DNA from: Chitinophaga pinensis
GTDB taxonomy: Bacteria > Bacteroidota > Bacteroidia > B-17B0 > Aurantibacillaceae
Direction of reading: 5' to 3'
NCBI GenBank assembly: GCA_945887955.1
Contig: CAMCZO010000007.1
Coordinates: forward strand, 1 to 48,990
DNA: 48,990 nucleotides
Shown piece after piece: positions 20,088-28,288 of this stretch. Below the pieces are notes generated by a model. The model saw only the letters and a program-made list of their open reading frames with translations. It ran no database searches and had not been told where the DNA came from. Within the stretch, counting starts at the first letter, position 1. Each line of letters opens with the position of its first letter. Position numbers and translations under genes: made by a program.

Positions 20088-20287
20088 AGTTAAAATATTA
20101 AAAGTCTTAATTTTATAGTATTAATTAAACAACAATAAATTATCGCGTTATTTATCTTTTCTCCCTATTTTTATTGAGAAATTTTCGTCAAATCGTTGCT
20201 AAATAACTATATTTACACTATTTATTTAAATGTTTTTAATGAAACAATAAATTATGTTATTATTAAATGACTAATATATAGTTAATT

Positions 20288-21208
20288 ATGAAAAAAATAA
20301 TTTTACTTTCTATTATTTTAAGCTTTACTTTTTCTGGTAAATCTCAGCAAGATGCTCAATATAATCTTTATCAATTCAATCAATTATTAATTAATCCTGC
20401 TTATGCTGGCGCTCGCGATATTCTCTCGGCGATTGTATTAAGTAGGCAACAATGGGTAGGTATTGATGGTGCTCCTAAAACAAATTGTTTGAGTTTACAT
20501 GGTCCAGTTATAAATAAAAATATAGGCATTGGATTAACTATAACAAACGACGAAATGGGCCCCCGAAATGTTATTTCTGTATTTGGCAATGCGGCTTATA
20601 TTTTAAGGATAAATTCAAAAATGAAATTATCTTTCGGACTTAATGCAGGATTTAATAGATATCAGTTTAATTTTAATAAAGTTACTTTTTATAATTCTGA
20701 ATTTCCATCAAGTTTTAACCAAAATCAAACTACTAATGCTTTAGATATTAATGGAGGATTGTATTTAAAGTCGCAAACTTTTTTTGCTGGAATGAGTATG
20801 ACTCACATTAATTCCCCTAGTATTTATAAATCAGAAGCAAGTAGTATAGAATATCATTTATCTCCTCATATGTTTTTTAATTTAGGGAAGTCTTTTCAGA
20901 TAAATCAAAATTTGGTTTTTGCCCCAACTTTATTGGTTAAATATTCAGTTAGTTCGTTAAGTTATGATTTTAATTTCAATTTTTTAATTAATAAAAAAAT
21001 GTGGTTAGGTGCATTTTATCGTAGTTCTTATGGTCCAGGTGGATTAATGCAATACTTTGTAACAAACAAATTCAAAGTAGGCTATTCTTATGATACTGGT
21101 TTAGGTAATCAAATGAATTTTGGTTCAAGTCATGAGCTAATGTTGAGTTTAGATTTTGGTTCGACAAAATCAAATAAAACAAGAACGACTAATCCCCGAT
21201 TTTTATAA
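20288..21208 (+). CDS. PorP/SprF-family type IX secretion outer-membrane protein
   Basis: A 306-residue protein with a signal peptide (MKKIILLSIILSFTFSGKSQ) and the typical PorP/SprF opening QDAQYNLYQFNQLLINPAYAGA, followed by QQWVGIDGAP. The rest is beta-barrel-like. Its stop overlaps the ATG of the PorE-like gene in TAATG, so the two are translationally coupled. This pairing of PorP/SprF with an OmpA/TPR protein is common in Bacteroidota and often follows a giant adhesin gene. Here the gene before it is recG, so the client is not obvious. A 200-base leader precedes it; a TATATTTA sequence in it could be a -7 element, but no -33 match is present. Confidence 0.9.
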   Translation: MKKIILLSIILSFTFSGKSQQDAQYNLYQFNQLLINPAYAGARDILSAIVLSRQQWVGIDGAPKTNCLSLHGPVINKNIGIGLTITNDEMGPRNVISVFGNAAYILRINSKMKLSFGLNAGFNRYQFNFNKVTFYNSEFPSSFNQNQTTNALDINGGLYLKSQTFFAGMSMTHINSPSIYKSEASSIEYHLSPHMFFNLGKSFQINQNLVFAPTLLVKYSVSSLSYDFNFNFLINKKMWLGAFYRSSYGPGGLMQYFVTNKFKVGYSYDTGLGNQMNFGSSHELMLSLDFGSTKSNKTRTTNPRFL

Positions 21209-23922
21209 TGTTGTTGTTTCATAGAATAGGTATAGTAATTTTTGTACAATTTTTGGCAACAAATACTTTTTGTCAATTATCTAAAGCAAATGAGTTTTAT
21301 GATAATTCGCAATATGCCTTGGCAATAAAATATTATAAAAAAGTTTCAAAATCAAACCCTGATCAACGCGAAGAAGCAATGATTAAATTAGGAAACAGTT
21401 ATAAATTAATTAGCGAGTTTGATGAAGCAGAAATAGCTTATAATGAAGCATTCTCGATAAACATTCAATTGCCAGTTGAATTTTATTTTAATTATGCTGA
21501 GATTTTAAAAGCTAAAACTAAGTATGAGCAAGCGGTTATTCAATTCGAAACATATATTAAGTTAGCGCCTGAAGACGAAAAAGCTAAAACTGCGATGAAA
21601 TTTTGTCAAGAAATTAAGTATTATTTATCTAAACCAATCGAATATCAAGTAAAAAATTTACAAGCATTAAATACTAAAAATTCAGAATTTTCTCCCTTTT
21701 TATTAAAAGATAATTTGATTTATGTGGCCGAACGCGAAGACTTTGATTTTTCTGGAGAAGAATTAAATGATTATGATGGACAATCTTATTTAAATGTTTA
21801 TTCTTCTAAAGTTAAAAAAGCAGAAAGTTCAAAATCCAAAAAATTCTCTAAAAATATTGACTCAGATTTTCATGATGGGCCAATTTGTATTAACAAAGAT
21901 AATAATACACTTTATTTTACTAGAGTAATTGATGATGGTAGTAAAACTATAAATAGAGCAAAGATATATATTGCAAAAGGTCACGATTCTAAATGGGATA
22001 GTATAATAGAATTTGAACATAATAGTGATGATTATTCATTAGCACATCCATGTATTAGCGATGATAATAAATATTTGTTTTTTGTAAGTGATATGCCAGG
22101 CGGTTTTGGAGGAAAAGATATTTGGATGTCTGAAAAACAAGGAGAGTCATGGGGCTTACCAAAAAATCTAGGCCCTGATATTAATACAAGTAGAAATGAA
22201 TTATATCCTTCTTATAAAAGTGATAGCACCTTATTTTTCTCTTCTGACGGATTGCCTGGATTTGGGGGTTTAGATATTTATTCAGCAAAAAAAATAGATA
22301 CTAAATGGATATTGCTTAGAAACGAAGGTCTAAATTTAAATAGTAGTAAAGATGATTTTGGAATCACCTTCTTAAACGATTCTGCTGGATATTTTTCTTC
22401 AGATAGAACAGGCGGTAAAGGCAAAGACGATATTTATAGTTTTAATTACAAATCTAAATCTATAGTTGTGGATGGAATTGTTTTATTAACAGAGGATATT
22501 TCTGACGCTGCTAAAAATAAAAAAGTTATTTTATATGATGAAGAAGGTAAAGCTATAGATAGTACGTTTACAGATAACCGAGGCTATTTTAAATTTAAAA
22601 ATATTAGTAGCGAAAAAAAATATTTAGCTGTAATTCAAGAAGATGACCCTGAATTAACTGGCAAGGCGAGATATTATTTAGCTGGAACAGATAGTGTGAT
22701 TTCAAGAGTTACAGCCAAAGAAGGTGAAAATAAATTTGCATTTAAAAGTTTACCGCTAGATCCTTCTGCATTACCAATCTTAAATACGCAAGACGATATT
22801 GTGATGGCTGGTAATTTAGTTTATGGAACTGGGGTTGGAAAACCTTTAAAAAACACAAAAATTAAATTAACAAATGAATTTGGTGATGTTGTTGAAATAG
22901 CAACTACTAACGAATCTGGTGCTTTCTCTTTTCGCAATCTTCCTGCCGATCAAAATTATATTATCTCAATCGTAGAAAGTGATGTAGAATTACCCGAGGG
23001 AACCAAAATAGCACTTAAAAATAGTAGCGGTAAAGAATTAAAATCTTTTGTAACTAATAAAAAAGAAAATTTTGATTTTAAAATTTTAAATACAGATAAG
23101 TCTACTTTCGATGATATGTTAATTGAAGACGTTGATTTAGCAATGGATATGTATGGCTTTATGTATAATCAAAATCGAAAACCAATTATTAATGCTAAAA
23201 TAAAATTGCGTCAATCTGATGGACCAGAAGAACAAATTTGGGTAACGAGCAACAAAGGTAAGTTTAAATTTAAAGAGCTTAAGGCGAATAAAAATTATTT
23301 TTTTGAGGCAGTAGCAAAGGATACTAGCTTAAAAAGAGTAAAACGAATTTATTTATCAGATGCAAAAGGATCTATTTATAAAATTATTGATCTTCAGGGT
23401 GGAAAATTTATTTTTAAACTTTTGTCCATTGATAAAATGGCTTTAGGAGAATTAAAAATGGATGAACTCATACTTAATACTCCTTTGGTTAAAAAGAAAA
23501 AACCAATTGTTATAACTAAAATTCAACCAACTGTCCCTTTAAAACAAATTAACGCTGTTATTATTGATACTATTTTCGAAAATATAAATTATGATGTTGC
23601 TAAATTTAATTTGAACGAAAAAGATAAAAATATTTTAAATAAATTAGCCAAAACATTAAAATCAGTTCCTACTCTGTCAGTCGAAATCAATTCTCATACC
23701 GACTCAAGGGGAAAAAGTGATTATAATACTAAACTCTCTAATAAACGTGCAAAAGTAACTTTAGATTATTTAGTTAGTAAAGGAGTTGACCTTAAAAAAA
23801 TAACTACAAATGGATTTGGCGAAACTGTTCTAATTAATCAATGCAACGACGAAGCAACTTGTTCTGATGATGATCACAAAGTAAATCGTAGAACTGAATT
23901 TAAATTAATTAAATCGAAATAA
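21208..23922 (+). CDS. PorE-like protein: TPR, WD40/PD40 propeller, carboxypeptidase-regulatory-like repeats, OmpA domain
   Basis: A 904-residue cell-envelope protein. A signal peptide ends near TNTFCQLS. Residues ~25-140 are TPR-like helices (YKKVSKSNPDQREEAMIKLG). Residues ~165-410 form a PD40/WD40-type propeller, with repeated signatures GGFGGKDIWMSE and GFGGLDIYSAKK. Residues ~425-770 contain about three carboxypeptidase-regulatory-like modules (DNRGYFKFKNISSEKKY, NESGAFSFRNLPADQNY, NKGKFKFKELKANKNYF). The C-terminal ~115 residues are an OmpA-like peptidoglycan-binding domain (INSHTDSRGKSDYNTKLSNKRA, shortened here from a longer match, and NRRTEFKLI). This is the architecture of PorE, which tethers the T9SS machinery to peptidoglycan. 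Whether this copy is the core PorE or a paralogue cannot be decided here. It is coupled to the PorP/SprF gene before it. Confidence 0.85.
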   Translation: MLLFHRIGIVIFVQFLATNTFCQLSKANEFYDNSQYALAIKYYKKVSKSNPDQREEAMIKLGNSYKLISEFDEAEIAYNEAFSINIQLPVEFYFNYAEILKAKTKYEQAVIQFETYIKLAPEDEKAKTAMKFCQEIKYYLSKPIEYQVKNLQALNTKNSEFSPFLLKDNLIYVAEREDFDFSGEELNDYDGQSYLNVYSSKVKKAESSKSKKFSKNIDSDFHDGPICINKDNNTLYFTRVIDDGSKTINRAKIYIAKGHDSKWDSIIEFEHNSDDYSLAHPCISDDNKYLFFVSDMPGGFGGKDIWMSEKQGESWGLPKNLGPDINTSRNELYPSYKSDSTLFFSSDGLPGFGGLDIYSAKKIDTKWILLRNEGLNLNSSKDDFGITFLNDSAGYFSSDRTGGKGKDDIYSFNYKSKSIVVDGIVLLTEDISDAAKNKKVILYDEEGKAIDSTFTDNRGYFKFKNISSEKKYLAVIQEDDPELTGKARYYLAGTDSVISRVTAKEGENKFAFKSLPLDPSALPILNTQDDIVMAGNLVYGTGVGKPLKNTKIKLTNEFGDVVEIATTNESGAFSFRNLPADQNYIISIVESDVELPEGTKIALKNSSGKELKSFVTNKKENFDFKILNTDKSTFDDMLIEDVDLAMDMYGFMYNQNRKPIINAKIKLRQSDGPEEQIWVTSNKGKFKFKELKANKNYFFEAVAKDTSLKRVKRIYLSDAKGSIYKIIDLQGGKFIFKLLSIDKMALGELKMDELILNTPLVKKKKPIVITKIQPTVPLKQINAVIIDTIFENINYDVAKFNLNEKDKNILNKLAKTLKSVPTLSVEINSHTDSRGKSDYNTKLSNKRAKVTLDYLVSKGVDLKKITTNGFGETVLINQCNDEATCSDDDHKVNRRTEFKLIKSK

Positions 23923-23931
23923 TAAATTAAA

Positions 23932-25095
23932 ATGAATTTTGTTTTATTTGATGAAATTGATATTTGGAAAAATTTTCTTCCTCTCACATTTACAAAACCT
24001 ATTTCCGAAATAAGAATAGGTATTTTAACTATTAAACAAAAATGGGATATTGCATTAAAGACAAATTGCTCCTACTTATCGCAATCTTATTTAGAAAAAA
24101 AGTATCCTGTTTTAATAAACCTTGAAAATATTTTTATTAATTCTAAATATTGCCCAAACTCTAATATAGTTGAGTTAATAAATACTTTAAAGCCAAATCA
24201 ATGTATATGTTCCGATAAAAATATAATTGCTTTTTATGGAAACACTAATGATTTTAAACTTTTAAATAATTTTCAAAAAATAGTGTTTTCAGATTCTATA
24301 TTCGAACTTTCAAATGTTTGTGATATTTATCAAAAAAATGCTGAAGCACTAATCGACGATTTTAAAATTATCACCAAAAATAAAACATCTTTACCATTAA
24401 GCGAAACAGTAAGAGTAATTGGCGATAAAAACTTGGTGTTTTTGGAAGCTGGCGCTAAAGCAGAAGCTTGCATTTTTAACACTTCAAATGGCCCAATTTA
24501 TTTAGGAATTAATTCTGAAGTTATGGAAGGTTCTGCTGTTCGAGGCCCTTTTGCTTTAGGTGATAACTCGATGTTAAAGCTAAATACTAAAATATATGGC
24601 GCTACAACTATTGGACCTCATTGTAAAATTGGTGGCGAAATAAATAATAGCGTTGTGTTTGGATATAGTAATAAAGCTCATGATGGTTTTTTAGGGAACT
24701 CTGTGATTGGTGAATGGTGCAACCTTGGGGCCGATACCAATACAAGCAATCTGAAAAATAATTATAGTCATGTTAAATTATATAATTATTTACAAAAAAA
24801 ATCAATAGATACTGGCTTACAGTTTTGTGGTTTAATTATGGGAGATTATTCCAAGTCAGGAATTAACACCATGTTTAACACTGGTTCTGTTGTTGGAGTA
24901 GGTACTAATATTTTTGGTGCTGACTTTCCACCTACTTATATTCCTAATTTTAGTTGGGGAGGCAGCAATGGTTTAGAGAAATATCGAATAGAAAAATTAA
25001 TTGAAACTACCGAAAAAGTTTTTGAACGAAGGGGTTTATCCTTTAACCAAAACGAAAAAGAGTTGCTTAATTCTATTTTAAGTTTTAACGAATAA
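23932..25095 (+). CDS. GlmU-family putative sugar nucleotidyltransferase
   Basis: A 387-residue protein that matches the Bacteroidota family annotated as GlmU-like sugar nucleotidyltransferase. The N-terminus, MNFVLFDEIDIWKNFLPLTF followed by KPISEIRIGI, is the family opening. The C-terminal half is a left-handed beta-helix of hexapeptide repeats (FLEAGAKAEACIFN, YLGINSEVMEGSAVRGPFAL, IYGATTIGPHCKIGGEINN). It is presumed to activate a sugar phosphate with a nucleotide and may carry acyl transfer activity in the helix, but the substrate is unknown. It starts 9 bases after the PorE-like gene and is likely co-transcribed. It is convergent with the cyclophilin gene. Confidence 0.8.
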   Translation: MNFVLFDEIDIWKNFLPLTFTKPISEIRIGILTIKQKWDIALKTNCSYLSQSYLEKKYPVLINLENIFINSKYCPNSNIVELINTLKPNQCICSDKNIIAFYGNTNDFKLLNNFQKIVFSDSIFELSNVCDIYQKNAEALIDDFKIITKNKTSLPLSETVRVIGDKNLVFLEAGAKAEACIFNTSNGPIYLGINSEVMEGSAVRGPFALGDNSMLKLNTKIYGATTIGPHCKIGGEINNSVVFGYSNKAHDGFLGNSVIGEWCNLGADTNTSNLKNNYSHVKLYNYLQKKSIDTGLQFCGLIMGDYSKSGINTMFNTGSVVGVGTNIFGADFPPTYIPNFSWGGSNGLEKYRIEKLIETTEKVFERRGLSFNQNEKELLNSILSFNE

Positions 25096-25105
25096 TTACC
25101 AATTT

Positions 25106-26257
25106 TTAATTCACTATAAGCGTTCCGCTTTTAAGTTCTGTTTTATTTTTAAAAATTTTATAAATATAATTGCCTTGGCTATTACTAGTCATATCTATAT
25201 TTAAGCTTGATTCATTTATCTTCAGTTCTTTTATTAATTTTCCATTTATGTTGTAAATTAAAATTTGATTTCCTTTTTCTAAATTTAAAAAACTAAAAAT
25301 ACCTTTGCTAGGATTTGGATAAACTATAATCTGTGGATTAATCAAATTATGAGTATTTAAATTCGAATTAAATCCAATACTTCTTGTGTTTAAACTCCAT
25401 ACCTGAGATTGTGATGAACGGCCTCCATTATTTGCAGTTATTCTCCAAAAGTATTCAGTGCTTGAATTCAAATTGTTAAGATAATAGCTTAATGATGTAA
25501 GGTTAACCGAACGAATAACATCCCATACAAACATTGAATCAGTAGAAACATCTAAGTGATAAAAGACCGCTCCATTAACTGGATTCCATTTTAGTTGAGT
25601 CGAAACAGTCGTATCTATATTAACTGTTCCTGAAGGAGGGGATAACAAAATGGGCGCATTAGGAATTGAATCATTAGAACCTATGCGTGTAATAAACATT
25701 TCTACTTTTTGTATTGGTGTATTCGTGTAGTTGGTCATTTTCGGACATAGGGCAATAGTATCTGCAAAATTAAGACCTGATATCACTTGTCCATAAACAG
25801 AATAATTTCCATCTAAATTGGGATTATTTGCAACACATATAAAAAATTGTGAGGTGGCACTATTTATATTACTTGATCTTGCAGCAGATAAACGACCTCT
25901 CAAATGTTTTGCTACTGTGAATTCAGCATTAACGGTTGGTTGTCCGGCTTGTCCAAAACCCCATGTAGAAATAGCGCCATGACGAGAATTAGGATCTCCA
26001 CCTTGAATCATAAAATTAGGAATAGCTCTATGAAATGCAGTTGTATCATAAAAATGAACATTTACCAAACTATCAAAATTTCTGGTGTGATAATAGGCTA
26101 TGTTTGGAAACAACTCTACTTTTATATTTCCTAATGTAACACCAGCTCTTTTCGTGATAATTTGATAAATTGGTTTTCCAGTATAAGTTGGAGTGAATTG
26201 AGATCGCATTAAAATAAAGCTAAATAAAAATAAAAAAACACTCAATACTTTTTTCAT
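25106..26257 (-). CDS. Secreted cyclophilin-type peptidyl-prolyl isomerase with fibronectin III-like and T9SS type A domains
   Basis: A 383-residue protein with signal peptide (MKKVLSVFLFLFSFILMRSQ). Residues ~30-195 are a cyclophilin domain: NFDSLVNVHFYDTTAFHRAI, PNFMIQGGDPNSRHG, SAARSSNINSATSQFFICV, NLDGNYSVYGQVISG. The FHR, FMIQGGD, SQFFI and YGQV landmarks correspond to the proline-isomerase active site. Residues ~205-295 resemble a fibronectin III-like domain (YHLDVSTDSMF, STEYFWRITANNGG). The last ~75 residues (VYPNPSKGIFSFLNL onward) are a type A T9SS sorting domain. An isomerase exported to the surface by T9SS is unusual. It lies 40 bases downstream of rny on the same strand. Confidence 0.88.
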   Translation of the reverse strand: MKKVLSVFLFLFSFILMRSQFTPTYTGKPIYQIITKRAGVTLGNIKVELFPNIAYYHTRNFDSLVNVHFYDTTAFHRAIPNFMIQGGDPNSRHGAISTWGFGQAGQPTVNAEFTVAKHLRGRLSAARSSNINSATSQFFICVANNPNLDGNYSVYGQVISGLNFADTIALCPKMTNYTNTPIQKVEMFITRIGSNDSIPNAPILLSPPSGTVNIDTTVSTQLKWNPVNGAVFYHLDVSTDSMFVWDVIRSVNLTSLSYYLNNLNSSTEYFWRITANNGGRSSQSQVWSLNTRSIGFNSNLNTHNLINPQIIVYPNPSKGIFSFLNLEKGNQILIYNINGKLIKELKINESSLNIDMTSNSQGNYIYKIFKNKTELKSGTLIVN

Positions 26258-26297
26258 AATTACTTTTTTAAATTTATAAAAATTTCAATATTAAATT

Positions 26298-27848
26298 TTA
26301 TTTGGCATAACCAGTCGCGCGAACTTCTCTAATTACTGTTACTTTAACTTGTCCAGGATAAGTCATTTCGGTTTGAATGCGTTGCGAAATTTCAAAAGCT
26401 AATTCTTCGGCTCTCTTATCAGTTACTTTATCGCTCGAAACAATTACACGTACTTCTCTTCCTGCTTGAATAGCATATGTTTTTTCAACACCATCATAGC
26501 TTAATGCTAATGATTCCAAATCTTTTAAACGTTTCATATACTGCTCTGCAACCTCTCGACGAGCCCCAGGACGAGCACCACTAATGGCATCGCATACTTG
26601 AATTATAGGAGAATACAAAGTATTCATTTCAATTTCGTCGTGGTGGGCTCCAATAGCATTAACAACTTCAGGTTTTTCTTTATATTGTTCTGCTAATTTC
26701 ATTCCTAATAATGCGTGAGGTAATTCTGGCTCATTATCGGGTACTTTTCCTATATCGTGAAGTAATCCTGCTCGTTTGGCTACTTTAGGATTTAATCCCA
26801 TTTCGCTAGCCATAATACCACATAAATTTGCAACTTCTCGACTATGTTGTAATAAGTTTTGACCATATGAAGAACGATATTTCATCCTTCCAACCATTCT
26901 AATTAATTCAGGATGAAGCCCATGAATACCTAAATCGATACAGGTTCTTTTTCCTGTTTCAATAATTTCTTCATCAAGCATTTTTTTTGTTTTTTCAACC
27001 ACCTCTTCAATTCGAGCAGGATGAATACGGCCATCAGTTACTAACTGATGAAGTGCCAATCGACATATTTCGCGACGAATCGAGTCAAAACAACTAAGCG
27101 TAATTGCATCTGGTGTATCATCAACAATAATTTCGACCCCTGTTGCCGCTTCTAATGCTCTTATATTTCTGCCTTCACGCCCTATAATTCTTCCTTTTGT
27201 TTCATCACCTTCAATATGAAATACCGAAATAGAATTTTCTATGGCTGTTTCTGTGGCAACTCGCTGAATAGTTTGTAGAACAATTTTTTTAGCTTCTTTA
27301 TTTGCAGTTAATTTAGCTTCATCCATAATGTCTTTTACATAAACCATGGATTGGGTTTTAGCTTCAGCTTTTATCGATTCTACTAATTGAGCTTTGGCGT
27401 CGTCTGCTTTTAAACCACTAATTTTTTCAAGCATTTCTAATTGTTTTCTATATCCTTTTTCAAATTCTTCTAAACGAAATTTGTATAATTCGATTTGCTG
27501 ATTAGCTTGATTTTTTAAAGTTTCTGCTTCTTTATCTTTGCGATTTAAATCTTCAATTTTTTTATTGATTTCACTTTCTTTTTGTTTTGTTTTATTTTCA
27601 ATCTGCAAAATTTGAGCGTTTTTTTCTTGAGTAGCTTTATCATGATCGGTTTTTAATTGTAAAAACTTTTCTTTTGCTTGAAGTATTTTTTCTTGTTTAA
27701 TAGATTCTGATTTTATTTCAGCTTCTTTAATTAAATTTTCTTTTTCTTTATTTACACTTGAGTTTAATTTACTGCTTGCAATTATAAATCCTGCAATCAC
27801 TCCAATAATTAGTGCCCCAACAATAAAAATAATCGTTAATATTTCCAT
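26298..27848 (-). CDS. rny: Ribonuclease Y
   Basis: A 516-residue endoribonuclease that initiates mRNA decay at the membrane. It has one N-terminal transmembrane segment (residues ~4-24), a long charged coiled coil (to ~200), a KH domain ([20 protein letters not shown]) and an HD domain ([20 protein letters not shown]) with the His-Asp metal site intact. Length and order are standard. It follows zapA, but an intrinsic terminator separates the two. Confidence 0.97.
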   Translation of the reverse strand: MEILTIIFIVGALIIGVIAGFIIASSKLNSSVNKEKENLIKEAEIKSESIKQEKILQAKEKFLQLKTDHDKATQEKNAQILQIENKTKQKESEINKKIEDLNRKDKEAETLKNQANQQIELYKFRLEEFEKGYRKQLEMLEKISGLKADDAKAQLVESIKAEAKTQSMVYVKDIMDEAKLTANKEAKKIVLQTIQRVATETAIENSISVFHIEGDETKGRIIGREGRNIRALEAATGVEIIVDDTPDAITLSCFDSIRREICRLALHQLVTDGRIHPARIEEVVEKTKKMLDEEIIETGKRTCIDLGIHGLHPELIRMVGRMKYRSSYGQNLLQHSREVANLCGIMASEMGLNPKVAKRAGLLHDIGKVPDNEPELPHALLGMKLAEQYKEKPEVVNAIGAHHDEIEMNTLYSPIIQVCDAISGARPGARREVAEQYMKRLKDLESLALSYDGVEKTYAIQAGREVRVIVSSDKVTDKRAEELAFEISQRIQTEMTYPGQVKVTVIREVRATGYAK

Positions 27849-27890
27849 CTTTCTTCTCTTTTTTTTCTCAAACTTAGTTTGAGAATAGTT

Positions 27891-27935
27891 AATAAAAAAC
27901 GCACAAACTTTAAGTTAAATCTTAAAATTTGTGCG
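27891..27935 (-). terminator. Directional intrinsic terminator between zapA and rny (minus strand)
   Basis: Read on the minus strand, CGCACAAA-T-TTTAAG pairs with CTTAAA-G-TTTGTGCG around a 6-base loop. With one U-G wobble this gives a continuous 15-bp stem (27935-27900), followed by TTTTTTATT. On the plus strand the same position is a C-A mismatch and no T-tract follows, so it can only act on minus-strand transcripts. It should end the coiled-coil/zapA transcript before rny. Confidence 0.8.
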
Positions 27936-27958
27936 TGAATGCGGGCAAACCAAGTAGT

Positions 27959-28270
27959 TTACTCTCCGCTAAAATTTTCAATGTTTTGGTTATGTTGTTT
28001 TAACATTTCCTCTACATCGGTAAATAGTGTTTTTAAATTACTTAATTCTGCTTCGGCTGAGTTAGCTTTTTTGTATAGTTGAGCTACTAATTGCAACATA
28101 ACCATACTTAACACATCCTTTTTATCTCGAACTGCATATGTTTTTTCAAACTCTGCAATTTTTGTATTTATTAAACTAACTACCTCTTTTATATTTTGCT
28201 CGTCATCAGCATTTACCTTTAGTGGATAAAAACTACCTGCTATTTCAACTTTTATGTTTACTTCGCTCAT
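27959..28270 (-). CDS. zapA: Cell division protein ZapA
   Basis: A 103-residue protein that promotes bundling of FtsZ filaments. The N-terminal domain has VKIEVAGSFYPLKVNADDEQ-like order (EINVKIEVAGSFYPLKV in the sequence, with small shifts) and then the helical segment NIKEVVSLINTKIAEFEKTY. The C-terminal coiled coil carries DKKDVLSMVMLQLVAQLYKK. It is 18 bases downstream of the large coiled-coil gene and precedes rny, matching the usual Bacteroidota order of coiled-coil protein, zapA, rny. Confidence 0.87.
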   Translation of the reverse strand: MSEVNIKVEIAGSFYPLKVNADDEQNIKEVVSLINTKIAEFEKTYAVRDKKDVLSMVMLQLVAQLYKKANSAEAELSNLKTLFTDVEEMLKQHNQNIENFSGE

Positions 28271-28288
28271 TAAAAGAGGGCGTTAATA

